NCBI RefSeq assembly: GCF_003726095.1
Contig: NZ_CP026031.1
Span: 3,472,001 to 3,536,000, forward strand
Reading direction: 5' to 3'
Length of the DNA stretch: 64,000 nucleotides
Source: Niallia circulans
GTDB taxonomy: Bacteria; Bacillota; Bacilli; Bacillales; Cytobacillaceae
Position numbers and translations under genes: made by a program
Shown here: positions 19,244-26,791 of the stretch, piece after piece
Layout: the number at the start of each line of letters is the position of its first letter
Position numbering within the stretch: position 1 is the stretch's first letter
Notes under the pieces: model-generated
Databases searched by the model: none
What the model saw: only the letters and a program-made list of their open reading frames with translations
Told to the model about the DNA's origin: nothing

Positions 19244-19681
19244 TTATGCTTCTTTCTTATCTCCAAGAGCAAACATAATTTCTGCTTCACATGCAATTTC
19301 TCCGTCAACAGTGGCTACACATTTTCCCTTTCCAAAGTTGCCACGTAATCTCGTCATTTCTACTTCTAATCGCAGCTGATCCCCAGGAAACACTTGCTTT
19401 TTAAAGCGACAGTTATCCACTCCAGCAAAGAAAGCTAATCTTCCTTTATTCTCTTCCTTGATCAACATGGCAACCGCTCCTACTTGTGCTAAAGCTTCTA
19501 CAATTAATACACCTGGCATAACTGGGTATTCAGGGAAATGACCATTAAAATATTCTTCATTTGCCGATACATTTTTGATTCCTACAGCTTTTTTACCTTC
19601 TTCCACTTCTAAAATTCTATCTACTAATAAAAATGGATATCGATGCGGAATAATTTCTTTAATTTGATTAATATCTAACAT
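19244..19681 (-). CDS. fabZ: 3-hydroxyacyl-[acyl-carrier-protein] dehydratase FabZ
   Basis: A 145-residue hot-dog-fold enzyme of type II fatty acid synthesis; it removes water from 3-hydroxyacyl-ACP to give trans-2-enoyl-ACP. Signature [12 protein letters not shown], catalytic His in [13 protein letters not shown] and catalytic Glu in [11 protein letters not shown] are all present, and length is normal. ATG at 19681 follows AGGAGGTCAC. It is not in a fab operon; the same isolated position near flhO/flhP and mbl is known in B. subtilis. Confidence 0.95.
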   Translation of the reverse strand: MLDINQIKEIIPHRYPFLLVDRILEVEEGKKAVGIKNVSANEEYFNGHFPEYPVMPGVLIVEALAQVGAVAMLIKEENKGRLAFFAGVDNCRFKKQVFPGDQLRLEVEMTRLRGNFGKGKCVATVDGEIACEAEIMFALGDKKEA

Positions 19682-19734
19682 TTTGTGACCTCCTACTAAT
19701 ATGTGGTTATATTATATTGTACTAAAAAAAGCTA

Positions 19735-19765
19735 TAAAAAAGGAAGGGATATCCCTTCCTTTTTT
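19735..19765. terminator. Perfect palindromic terminator
   Basis: AAAAAAGGAAGGGAT is followed at once by ATCCCTTCCTTTTTT. It ends transcription of the 19887 gene and its upstream flhO/flhP unit before fabZ. Confidence 0.85.
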
Positions 19766-19886
19766 AAGATGTTTTTCAAAATAATTATTTTAGCTAACAT
19801 CCTGAACAGTTATTACATTAACTTGATCATTCCAGCACATCACCAAAAAAGGAATCTGTAATTATTTTTACAAATTCCTCTCTTAA

Positions 19887-20174
19887 TTACTCTTCATTTA
19901 TTAAATTGACAATATGCGTCCAGGTTTCTTTTTTAAAGGTATCCGTTGCTTTTCCGTTTCCCATAACACTATAACCGACAACGGCTCCAGCTAGAACACT
20001 TACAGCCAGTACTAAAAGAATGACAACAATACGTAGCCATATAGGAAACAGACGAACTCTAATCTTCTGCTTAGGAGAAGTTTTCTCTTCTGGATTATTC
20101 TTCTCTTTTTGATCTTCTTTAACCTGTTCTCTTGTCTTAACCATTTCTTGACTACTGCTATTTAATGCCATCAC
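19887..20174 (-). CDS. Small EpuA-family membrane protein (annotated in databases as RNA polymerase subunit beta-like)
   Basis: 95 residues: a charged Lys/Glu/Gln-rich N-terminus (1-40), then RLFPIWLRIVVILLVLAVSVLAGAVVGYSVMGNG with one membrane helix, and a short polar tail. This matches the EpuA domain family, whose members are often named DNA-directed RNA polymerase subunit beta without experimental basis. It starts 11 bases after flhP and is probably co-transcribed with flhO-flhP. The function is unknown; a link to the envelope is more likely than to transcription. The second ATG (20171) may be the start. Confidence 0.7.
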   Translation of the reverse strand: MMALNSSSQEMVKTREQVKEDQKEKNNPEEKTSPKQKIRVRLFPIWLRIVVILLVLAVSVLAGAVVGYSVMGNGKATDTFKKETWTHIVNLINEE

Positions 20175-20185
20175 TTTTCTCCTTT

Positions 20186-21013
20186 TTAACGTATTCCATT
20201 CACTAATCCCATCATCTGATCTGCTAAAGAGATGGATCTGGACTGAAATTGATAGGAGCGCTGTGTAGCAATCAGATTGACCATTTCTTTGCTTATATCC
20301 ACATTAGATTGTTCTAATGCATTCTGTTTCATTGCGATTTCATTTCTTCTGCCGCCATTCAAATCAACCATCACTTGATTTTCATCAGCAGTGTCAGAGA
20401 GTCGATATAAGTTCTCCCCTGTTTTTTCAAGGCTTTGTGGATTATTAGCATACGATATGCCAAGATTAAAGGTTTCCTGACCGCCATTATCCAATTTAAC
20501 TGTTAAAGATCCGGTTGGTGAAAAAGCATATTCTTTAACATTATTATTTAATAAAATTGGGTTATTATTCTCATCAAGGATAGCATGGCCTTCTTTCGTA
20601 ACCAGCATGTTCTCATTATTAGATACAGGTGATAAATACATCGCTCCATCTCTCGTATAACGCATTTCGGAAGTTCCTCCGTCTTGCACCAATACTCTGT
20701 ATAATTGTCCTTCTTTCGTCAGTGCTGTATCTAAAACGCGATCAGTTGCTTTAATCGTTCCTTGTGTCATCACTAATTGTGTTTGAGCCATTTTAGCGCC
20801 TACGCCTTGCCTAATTCCGTTTGGCGTCTGACGATTGACTTCTTGTGTTTCATCCTTTTGATTATTAAATTGCTGATAAAGCATATCTGTAAACGTCCCA
20901 TTTTGTCTTTTATAGCCTGTAGTATCTACATTAGCCATATTATTACTAATAAGATCCATTTGCTTTTGCAGCTGTGTTAAAGTATTACTAGCCGTTATCA
21001 TCGTTCTATTCAT
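20186..21013 (-). CDS. flhP: Flagellar hook-basal body protein FlhP (FlgG-like)
   Basis: 275 residues with the N-terminal rod signature (LQKQMDLISNNMANVDTTGYKRQNGTF) and C-terminal heptad helix (NVDISKEMVNLIATQRSYQFQSR) shared by axial proteins of rod and hook. It is a distal rod-type protein exported by the flagellar type III apparatus. It is preceded by flhO, 35 bases away; this flhO-flhP pair apart from the main fla/che operon is the B. subtilis arrangement. ATG at 21013 follows AAAGGGGGG. Confidence 0.9.
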   Translation of the reverse strand: MNRTMITASNTLTQLQKQMDLISNNMANVDTTGYKRQNGTFTDMLYQQFNNQKDETQEVNRQTPNGIRQGVGAKMAQTQLVMTQGTIKATDRVLDTALTKEGQLYRVLVQDGGTSEMRYTRDGAMYLSPVSNNENMLVTKEGHAILDENNNPILLNNNVKEYAFSPTGSLTVKLDNGGQETFNLGISYANNPQSLEKTGENLYRLSDTADENQVMVDLNGGRRNEIAMKQNALEQSNVDISKEMVNLIATQRSYQFQSRSISLADQMMGLVNGIR

Positions 21014-21048
21014 AGCGATTCCCCCCTTTACTACTATCTAAATCATTC

Positions 21049-21861
21049 TTATAGCTTACCAATTTCATTTGCGGCTTGATCCATACTCTTATCATAAGCC
21101 TGCAATATTTTCTGATTAGCTTCAAATGCTCGATAAGCAGTCATCATATCTGTCATTGTCTGCGCTGTATCAACATTAGAATTCTCTAAAAAGCCTTGAT
21201 TGATTTGAAAGGTAACTTGGTTATTTGCATATGCACTTTGTAAAGTGGCTCCATCTTGTGCTCGATACAAACCATCACCCTCTTTTACGAGTTGTTCTGG
21301 TGAATCTGTATAACTTATTCCAAGACGATACGCTTCTCCATTACTGCTTGTAAGCACTCCATCAGATGTAACAGAAAAATCCGTGCTTGTAAGCTGAATT
21401 CGTTCGTTATTTTCATCTAAAACGTAAGCACCACTAGAAGTAGTTAAATACCCTTGGCCATCTAATGTAAAATTTCCGTTTCTTGAATAGGCAACTCCAT
21501 TATCATTTTGTACTGTAAAAAATAATCCGCCGCCAGCATTCGTTCCATTCCCTGGAACATTCGCGTTTAAGATCGCTAAATCCGTCTTTAATCCTGTTTG
21601 ATTAAGATCACCCTGAGTAAACTTCGGTATTGCTTCTTGCATATAGACTCCTGTTGCTAAATAGCCTACTTGCTGCTTTTCTATCGCACCAACCGCATTT
21701 TTCCTAACACTTTGCTGTAATAATTCAGGAAAAGCTCTCATGGATGATTTGTCTGCCTTAAAACCCGGTGTCGTACTATTGGCCATATTATTAGAAAGCA
21801 TTTCGGTTTTGCGTTGCTGAGCAAGCATACCAGAAGCTGCTGTATAGAACCCTTTAAACAT
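21049..21861 (-). CDS. flhO: Flagellar hook-basal body protein FlhO (FlgG/FlgF-like)
   Basis: 270 residues with rod signature MLAQQRKTEMLSNNMANSTTPGFKADK and C-terminal ENSNVDTAQTMTDMMTAYRAFEANQKILQAYD. It is a rod component paired with FlhP; the two are about a quarter to a third identical in aligned motifs, as expected for paralogues. ATG at 21861 follows AGGAGAC. First gene of the flhO-flhP-EpuA unit. Upstream 21862-22075 holds its promoter, which I could not assign to SigD or SigA. Confidence 0.9.
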   Translation of the reverse strand: MFKGFYTAASGMLAQQRKTEMLSNNMANSTTPGFKADKSSMRAFPELLQQSVRKNAVGAIEKQQVGYLATGVYMQEAIPKFTQGDLNQTGLKTDLAILNANVPGNGTNAGGGLFFTVQNDNGVAYSRNGNFTLDGQGYLTTSSGAYVLDENNERIQLTSTDFSVTSDGVLTSSNGEAYRLGISYTDSPEQLVKEGDGLYRAQDGATLQSAYANNQVTFQINQGFLENSNVDTAQTMTDMMTAYRAFEANQKILQAYDKSMDQAANEIGKL

Positions 21862-22075
21862 AACTGTCTCCTATCTATACAAAGATTTCGATTCAAGCAT
21901 ATATATTCTATTATAAAAAAAATATCAAAAGATTACATTAAATTTTGTTGAAAAAAGTCTAAAAATGTTCATTATATTTATCATTTATTATATCGGCTAT
22001 TCATAAGAACAATCTACTGGAAGATAAAGGAGGAAGAATCTTATCGCCACTGAGAAAAACAGAAATGGCAAAATA

Positions 22076-22120
22076 AAAAATCGGAAAAAGAAAAAGAAAT
22101 TTTTCCATTCCGATTTTTTA
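22076..22120. terminator. Hairpin with T tracts between flhO and mbl
   Basis: AAAAATCGGAA and TTCCGATTTTT flank an A/T-rich loop of about 22 bases. T runs on both strands fit a bidirectional terminator. Confidence 0.65.
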
Positions 22121-22172
22121 TGTTTAAGACTTATTCAAACGGGTATGAAATAAATAGATTTCATTTTCCTAT

Positions 22173-22203
22173 GCATAAACAAGTATTTTTCACTTGTTTA
22201 TGC
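22173..22203. terminator. Stem-loop just after the mbl stop codon
   Basis: GCATAAACAAGT pairs perfectly with ACTTGTTTATGC over a 7-base loop. No T run follows on the minus strand, so it may protect the 3' end rather than terminate alone. Confidence 0.55.
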
Positions 22204-22214
22204 CCCCCCATTTT

Positions 22215-23216
22215 TTAGCCTAATTTTCTTTTGGGAAGACGATCAATATTATCTAACATTATTCCTGTCCCGATTGCTACACAATCCATTGGATTTTCAG
22301 CTACTAATACGGGAACCTTCAACTCATCCGCTAATAGTAAGTCAATCCCGTGCAGCAATGCTCCACCACCAGTTAAGATAACTCCACGATCAATGATATC
22401 AGCAGAAAGCTCAGGCGGTGTTCTTTCTAAGACACTTTTAGCAGCTTGTACAATAATAGATACGGACTCTCTTAATGCTTGCTCAATTTCCTCTGAATGT
22501 ACCGTAATGGTTCTTGGAAGACCAGAAACCATGTCACGACCGCGAATATCCATTTCTTCTTTTCGAGAACCTGGAAAAACAGTTCCAATATTAATTTTTA
22601 TATTCTCTGCCGTCCGTTCTCCAATTAACAGCTTATATCTTCGTTTAATATATTGTAGAATTTCATTATCAAATTTATCTCCAGCCATTTTAATACTAGA
22701 AGAAGTAACGATATCACCCATTGATAACACTGCTACATCTGTAGTACCGCCACCAATATCAACAACCATATTTCCACTTGGTTGGAAAATATCCATTCCT
22801 GCACCGATCGCTGCAACCTTTGGTTCTTCTTCTAAATAGATTTTCTTTCCACCGCTTTTTTCCGCTGCTTCTTTAATTGCTTTTTGTTCCACACTAGTAA
22901 TATTTGTAGGACAACAAATAAGAATTCTTGGCTTTGAAAGAAATCCTTTTACGTTCAATTTATTAATGAAATGCTTTAGCATCGCTTCTGTTACATCAAA
23001 ATCAGCGATAACACCGTCCTTTAATGGGCGAATAGCAACAATATTTCCTGGCGTACGTCCGACCATACGACGAGCTTCTTCTCCTACCGCTAATACTCTG
23101 CCTGTATTGCGATCTAATGCCACAACAGAAGGCTCATTTAATACAATCCCTTTTCCTTTTACATGAATGAGAACATTTGCTGTTCCTAAATCGATACCAA
23201 TATCTCTAGCAAACAT
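22215..23216 (-). CDS. mbl: MreB-like actin homologue Mbl
   Basis: 333 residues with the actin-type ATPase motifs DIGIDLGTANVLI (phosphate 1), DIGGGTTDVAVLS (phosphate 2) and GVILTGGGALLHG (adenosine). The linkage to spoIIID upstream and flhO/flhP downstream identifies it as Mbl rather than MreB. It forms membrane-associated filaments that steer lateral wall synthesis with MreBCD and the SEDS/PBP machinery. ATG at 23216 follows GGAGGAGC. Gene length is normal. Confidence 0.93.
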   Translation of the reverse strand: MFARDIGIDLGTANVLIHVKGKGIVLNEPSVVALDRNTGRVLAVGEEARRMVGRTPGNIVAIRPLKDGVIADFDVTEAMLKHFINKLNVKGFLSKPRILICCPTNITSVEQKAIKEAAEKSGGKKIYLEEEPKVAAIGAGMDIFQPSGNMVVDIGGGTTDVAVLSMGDIVTSSSIKMAGDKFDNEILQYIKRRYKLLIGERTAENIKINIGTVFPGSRKEEMDIRGRDMVSGLPRTITVHSEEIEQALRESVSIIVQAAKSVLERTPPELSADIIDRGVILTGGGALLHGIDLLLADELKVPVLVAENPMDCVAIGTGIMLDNIDRLPKRKLG

Positions 23217-23654
23217 TATATATGCTCCTCCTTCGCCTTTAGCTTTTCCATTTTTTTCGTTTGTTCATTTTATAATTTCATTTTCCTTATAGAGACAAAG
23301 AGCTGGCTTCCACACTATATGTAACGACATCCTCATATTTAAGTTTCATTAAATGTAGTTAAATGAAAAACATTCCTAAGAATACCTTTCATTCACACAG
23401 TTATAGCACCTTTTTAAATGCCACTAAATATTTACATCGCTTAAATATGTCTTTCTTATCGCTCTATATTAAATCAACCATTTTCATTCTTTTGTAAAGT
23501 GAATTATGTATGTTTTCAGGTTAAAATTTGTATGTTTTTTTCTCTATCTATTTAAACCACTCTAATTTTTTATTTTATCATAAGATAACGAAATAAGTAA
23601 CTTTTTGTAAAAAAAATGAGTTTTTTTTCACAAAATAATCCTCTTTTTTTCAAA

Positions 23655-23686
23655 AAAGAAAAAGGACATTGCTTCCAAGGTCCTTA
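23655..23686 (-). terminator. Terminator of the spoIIID transcript
   Basis: On the minus strand AAGGAC ... GTCCTT with a 12-base loop is followed by TTTCTTTTTT. It lies about 215 bases after spoIIID, before the mbl promoter region. Confidence 0.65.
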
Positions 23687-23749
23687 AAGCTATTATGTAC
23701 CCTTTATCAGCATTCCAAAATGAGTTGCTTTTTATACTCATTCTTTTTC

Positions 23750-23895
23750 TCTATCGATGGAGGCACCTCCACCGATAGACTGTTGAAACTCCATTTTTCT
23801 AAACTTCCCTTTCTGTTTTAAATATTTCCAGGGTAACTTCCTATCGATACTTTTTCTATATAATTAATGTCGTCATAATAAAGAATTACCCTGGA
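23750..23895. other. Structured 3' region of spoIIID
   Basis: Two inverted repeats: CCAGGGTAA near 23829 pairs with TTACCCTGG ending near 23895, enclosing about 50 bases, and TCTATCGATGGAGG / CCTCCACCGATAGA (23750-23779) forms a compact hairpin with a 2-base loop. The remaining bases between mbl and spoIIID (23217-23650) show no gene. Confidence 0.6.
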
Positions 23896-23900
23896 ATTTC

Positions 23901-24173
23901 TTACTGTACAGTTTCCCCTTCAAGCTCTTCCTTTTTATACTTCATTTTTGTTGCTTCCCCACCGCGTAGATGTCGAATAGATTTATGATAATCAAGGATC
24001 TCTTTCACTTCATTTGCTAAATCTGGGTTAATTTCAGGAAGTCTTTCTGTTAAATCTTTATGGACTGTACTTTTGGATACGCCAAACTCCTTCGCTATTA
24101 CGCGAACCGTTTTTCTCGTCTCCACGATATACTTTCCAATCTTGATAGTTCTCTCTTTGATGTAATCGTGCAC
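23901..24173 (-). CDS. spoIIID: Stage III sporulation transcription factor SpoIIID
   Basis: 90 residues, almost the B. subtilis sequence: VHDYIKERTIKIGKYIVETR, then the helix-turn-helix TVRVIAKEFGVSKSTVHKDLTERLPEIN and a basic C-terminal helix. SpoIIID is a mother-cell DNA-binding protein that activates and represses many SigE genes and helps sigK expression. Start is GTG at 24173 preceded by AGGGAGGGCGAG; an in-frame ATG at 24248 would add 25 residues not found in the family. A 16-codon reading frame ends on the ribosome site (24188-24235), recalling usd of B. subtilis. Confidence 0.95.
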   Translation of the reverse strand: MHDYIKERTIKIGKYIVETRKTVRVIAKEFGVSKSTVHKDLTERLPEINPDLANEVKEILDYHKSIRHLRGGEATKMKYKKEELEGETVQ

Positions 24174-24187
24174 ACCACTCGCCCTCC

Positions 24188-24235
24188 CTAAATTGGATGT
24201 GAGAAGTGTGAAATGAGACTCGCTTTTCGCTTCAT
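24188..24235 (-). CDS. Candidate short upstream reading frame coupled to spoIIID (usd-like)
   Basis: ATG at 24235 opens 15 codons (MKRKASLISHFSHPI) and stops at TAG 24188-24190, whose last base is the first G of the spoIIID Shine-Dalgarno GGGAGGG. In B. subtilis translation of a small frame, usd, is needed for spoIIID translation. Position fits that role, but its own ribosome site is weak and the peptide is not recognisably conserved, so this is a candidate only. Confidence 0.35.
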   Translation of the reverse strand: MKRKASLISHFSHPI

Positions 24236-24249
24236 CGAAATTCTTCATC

Positions 24250-24860
24250 CCGCACGTTTCCTTTCCTGCATAATACTTTTCTTCATGCGGCAGAAAGTTA
24301 AAACCTTTCTGTTGTTATAGGGATTAAACATGTCCTCAACTACATATCCACTGTCTTCAAACGACCCCTCACTCCAAACTTCCGCTTTGTAAGGTTTGTA
24401 ACATTTTATTAGCTTGGGTAAGACTTTATGCAGAAAAATATGAATAGGGACAAGGTTTATCTGTTTTTTTCTATATTTACTTGTTTTTTTTGAATTAAAT
24501 GGCTAAGTCTTATGTGAAACAATTGATAGGAATTATATTTTGCAAAGAGGAAATTGCTGATGTACGGTTTTACATCTGTTATTTTTGGTGAAATATCTGT
24601 CGTTTTCACTGTTTGGAGGTTAAATATTTCCCGAGAAATTTGTCATTTTCCGCTCGTAAGTGACAATTTTTCATTTGTGTCTCTAACTTATAGTTAAATT
24701 ATACTAATACTTTTTACTTATTAATATTTTGAGTCATTATTTTTCTTGCCTTTAGTGGACTATTCGAGGATATAAATAGAGATGTCTAGATGAGAATTTT
24801 TTCTATTTCTTATTATTTTCGACATTTCCCATCCATAAAATACTTCTTTCGAGAATACAT
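24250..24860. other. Long gene-free stretch upstream of spoIIID
   Basis: About 600 AT-rich bases between spoIIID and the spoIIQ terminator. It should contain the spoIIID promoter; I could not fix a SigE match. No further gene or RNA family is recognised. Confidence 0.5.
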
Positions 24861-24862
24861 AA

Positions 24863-24933
24863 AGGTTGCCATAAAGCAGCTATCACTCGCATAATATTAT
24901 TTTATGCTTTGTAAAAACTACTTATAGCAACCT
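24863..24933 (-). terminator. Stem-loop after spoIIQ
   Basis: AGGTTGCCATAA pairs with TTATAGCAACCT (one wobble) at the ends of a 71-base element that also holds an AT-rich inner stem. It starts 8 bases after the stop codon. Confidence 0.6.
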
Positions 24934-24940
24934 CTAGTAA

Positions 24941-25786
24941 TTAAGCGTTCGGATCTGTGGATGTAGATCCTTCTGAATCTTCATCCTGATTAGCGTTTGT
25001 TCCATTTTTTAAATTGTTATCTGTCGGCATTTCTTCATCGGAATTGCTTGATTCTTCTACTGCTGATCCGTTTTCAGAAGTAGCACCAGAAGTATCATCA
25101 CTTTGTAAAGCACTTAACGGTTTACCAAAATAATCAATAGGGTTCACAGCTACATTATCTTTTCTTACTTCAAAGTGTACATGAACACCTGCTTCTTGAT
25201 TCAACTTACTTTTTCCAGCAGTTGCTAATGGTTGGCCTTTCTTGACTTCAGCGCCTTCTTCCACTTGGAAATCCTTCACAGATTGATAATATGTTTTAAT
25301 CCCATTGTCATGATCAATTTCAATTGTATTCCCTAATAGAGAATCCTCCGCAACTTTTGTAACGGTTCCACTTAGAGCAGCTACTACTTCAAATTCGCTG
25401 TCATCTTCCATTTTCAAATCAATACCTGTGTTTGGCTGATATTGATTATTGTAGAATACTAAGGATTCAGCTTGTTTTTCTTTACTAGCCGTATTATCAT
25501 AGAACTCTTTTTGTGTAATGAAAGACTCTTCATCAACTACTGGCCATGCAAAGTTCTCAAATTCTTTTGCAACTGGTTCTGCAGGTTCATCTGTTTGTTT
25601 TGTTGGCATATCAGCGTTATCATATTTATACTTATCTGTTTCTGATGCGCTATTTTGATACCAAAGGACACCTGTTAGAATAATAGCTGCACTTGCGATA
25701 TAAATGGCTGGAAATGCCCAACGCTTTTTAAAAAAGCTTTTTACTTTTGACTTTGGAGAAGTACGTTTGTTTTCTTCCTCTCTCAT
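24941..25786 (-). CDS. spoIIQ: Stage II sporulation protein SpoIIQ (degenerate M23/LytM domain)
   Basis: 281 residues: short basic cytoplasmic tail, one membrane helix (about 27-44, AFPAIYIASAAIILTGVLW), and a LytM-type domain. In M23 enzymes the first zinc ligands form HxxxD; here the sequence is NTGIDLKM, so the His is Asn, while the later HVHFEV is kept. That loss of peptidase residues is typical of SpoIIQ, which is structural: it binds SpoIIIAH across the septum in the forespore membrane for engulfment and the feeding-tube channel. A Ser/Glu/Asp-rich tail of about 55 residues follows. ATG at 25786 follows GAGGTGATG. A SigF promoter lies at 25808-25836. Confidence 0.93.
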   Translation of the reverse strand: MREEENKRTSPKSKVKSFFKKRWAFPAIYIASAAIILTGVLWYQNSASETDKYKYDNADMPTKQTDEPAEPVAKEFENFAWPVVDEESFITQKEFYDNTASKEKQAESLVFYNNQYQPNTGIDLKMEDDSEFEVVAALSGTVTKVAEDSLLGNTIEIDHDNGIKTYYQSVKDFQVEEGAEVKKGQPLATAGKSKLNQEAGVHVHFEVRKDNVAVNPIDYFGKPLSALQSDDTSGATSENGSAVEESSNSDEEMPTDNNLKNGTNANQDEDSEGSTSTDPNA

Positions 25787-25807
25787 TTTATCATCACCTC
25801 AGCAATC

Positions 25808-25836
25808 ATTCTGAACAGATAATGATAAATATATAC
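25808..25836 (-). promoter_or_regulatory. SigF promoter of spoIIQ
   Basis: Minus strand: GTATA (25832-25836), exactly 15 bases, then GTTCAGAAT (25808-25816), which fits the SigF -10 pattern GGNNANANT with one mismatch. spoIIQ is SigF-dependent in B. subtilis. Confidence 0.7.
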
Positions 25837-25933
25837 CTACATGCTAAAAAAATTTTTTGGACTTATTTTTCGACAAAGTTCTAGAGTTTATACATAGAAA
25901 CGAAAATTTTAATTATTAGCTGAATAAAGAACG

Positions 25934-25971
25934 CAAAAAAGCAAGCCTTCTTGAAGAAGACTTGCTTTTTA
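25934..25971. terminator. Bidirectional terminator downstream of tandem array 2
   Basis: AAAAAGCAAGCCTTCTT pairs with AGAAGACTTGCTTTTT over a tiny loop, with T tracts on both strands. For spoIID transcription it is the first clear terminator, so the 21-bp array would lie inside the spoIID 3' untranslated region. Confidence 0.85.
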
Positions 25972-26016
25972 AAGTGGGGAAGTTATGGGATTAAGCTGTA
26001 AGATGAATCTGTAATT

Positions 26017-26790
26017 AATGCTTTGGCTGATTCCTCCGCCGCTTTGGCTGATTCCTCCGCTACTTTGGCTGATTTCTCCGCTGCTTTGGCTGATTCTCCC
26101 ACTACTTTGGCTGATTCCTCCGCCGCTTTGGCTGATTTCCCAGCTACTTTGGCTGATTCCTCCGCCGCTTTGGCTGATTCCTCCGCTACTTTGGCTGATT
26201 TCCCCGCCACTTTGGCTGATTCCTCCGCTACTTTGGCTGATTCCTCCGCTACTTCGGCTGATTCCTCCGCTACTTTGGCTGATTCTCCCACTACTTTGGC
26301 TGATTCCTCCGCTACTTTGGCTGATTCCTCCGCCGCTTTGGCTGATTTCCCCGCTACTTTGGCTGATTCCTCCGCTACTTTGGCTGATTCCTCCGCTACT
26401 TTGGCTGATTTCTCCGCTGCTTTGGCTGATTCTCCCACTACTTTGGCTGATTCCTCCGCCGCTTTGGCTGATTCCTCCGCTACTTTGGCTGATTTCTCCG
26501 CCGCTTTGGCTGATTCTCCCACTGCTTTGGCTGATTCCTCCGCTACTTTGGCTGATTCCTCCGCTACTTTGGCTGATTCCTCCGCTACTTTGGCTGATTC
26601 CTCCGCCGCTTTGGCTGATTCTCCCGCTGCTTTGGCTGATTCTCCCACTACTTTGGCTGATTTCTCCGCCGCTTTGGCTGATTCTCCCACTGCTTTGGCT
26701 GATTCCTCCGCTACTTTGGCTGATTCCTCCGCTACTTTGGCTGATTCCTCCGCTACTTTGGCTGATTCCTCCGCTACTTTGGCTGATTTT
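26017..26790. repeat. Tandem array 2: 37 copies of a 21-bp unit, no indels
   Basis: The core TTTGGCTGA starts at 26022 and recurs every 21 bases to 26778 (36 steps of 21 = 756 bases), 37 copies, one of them TTCGGCTGA. The core is followed by variants such as TTCCTCCGCTAC, TTTCTCCGCCGC and TTCTCCCACTAC. It fills the space right after the spoIID stop codon. Because the period divides by three, three to four frames stay open by chance, including one reading ESAKVAE heptads on the minus strand; no ribosome site and start pair supports any of them. Confidence 0.97.
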
Positions 26791-26791
26791 C

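Noticed and set aside
23901..24248. 115-residue SpoIIID starting at the upstream ATG
   Set aside because: The family begins at (M/V)HDYIKERTIKIGKY; GTG at 24173 has an excellent ribosome site.
25983..26690. Minus-strand open frame of 235 codons reading ESAKVAE heptads across tandem array 2
   Set aside because: The 21-bp period keeps several frames open by chance. The GTG start has no ribosome site at proper distance, and the related array 1 breaks the frame with 20-base steps.
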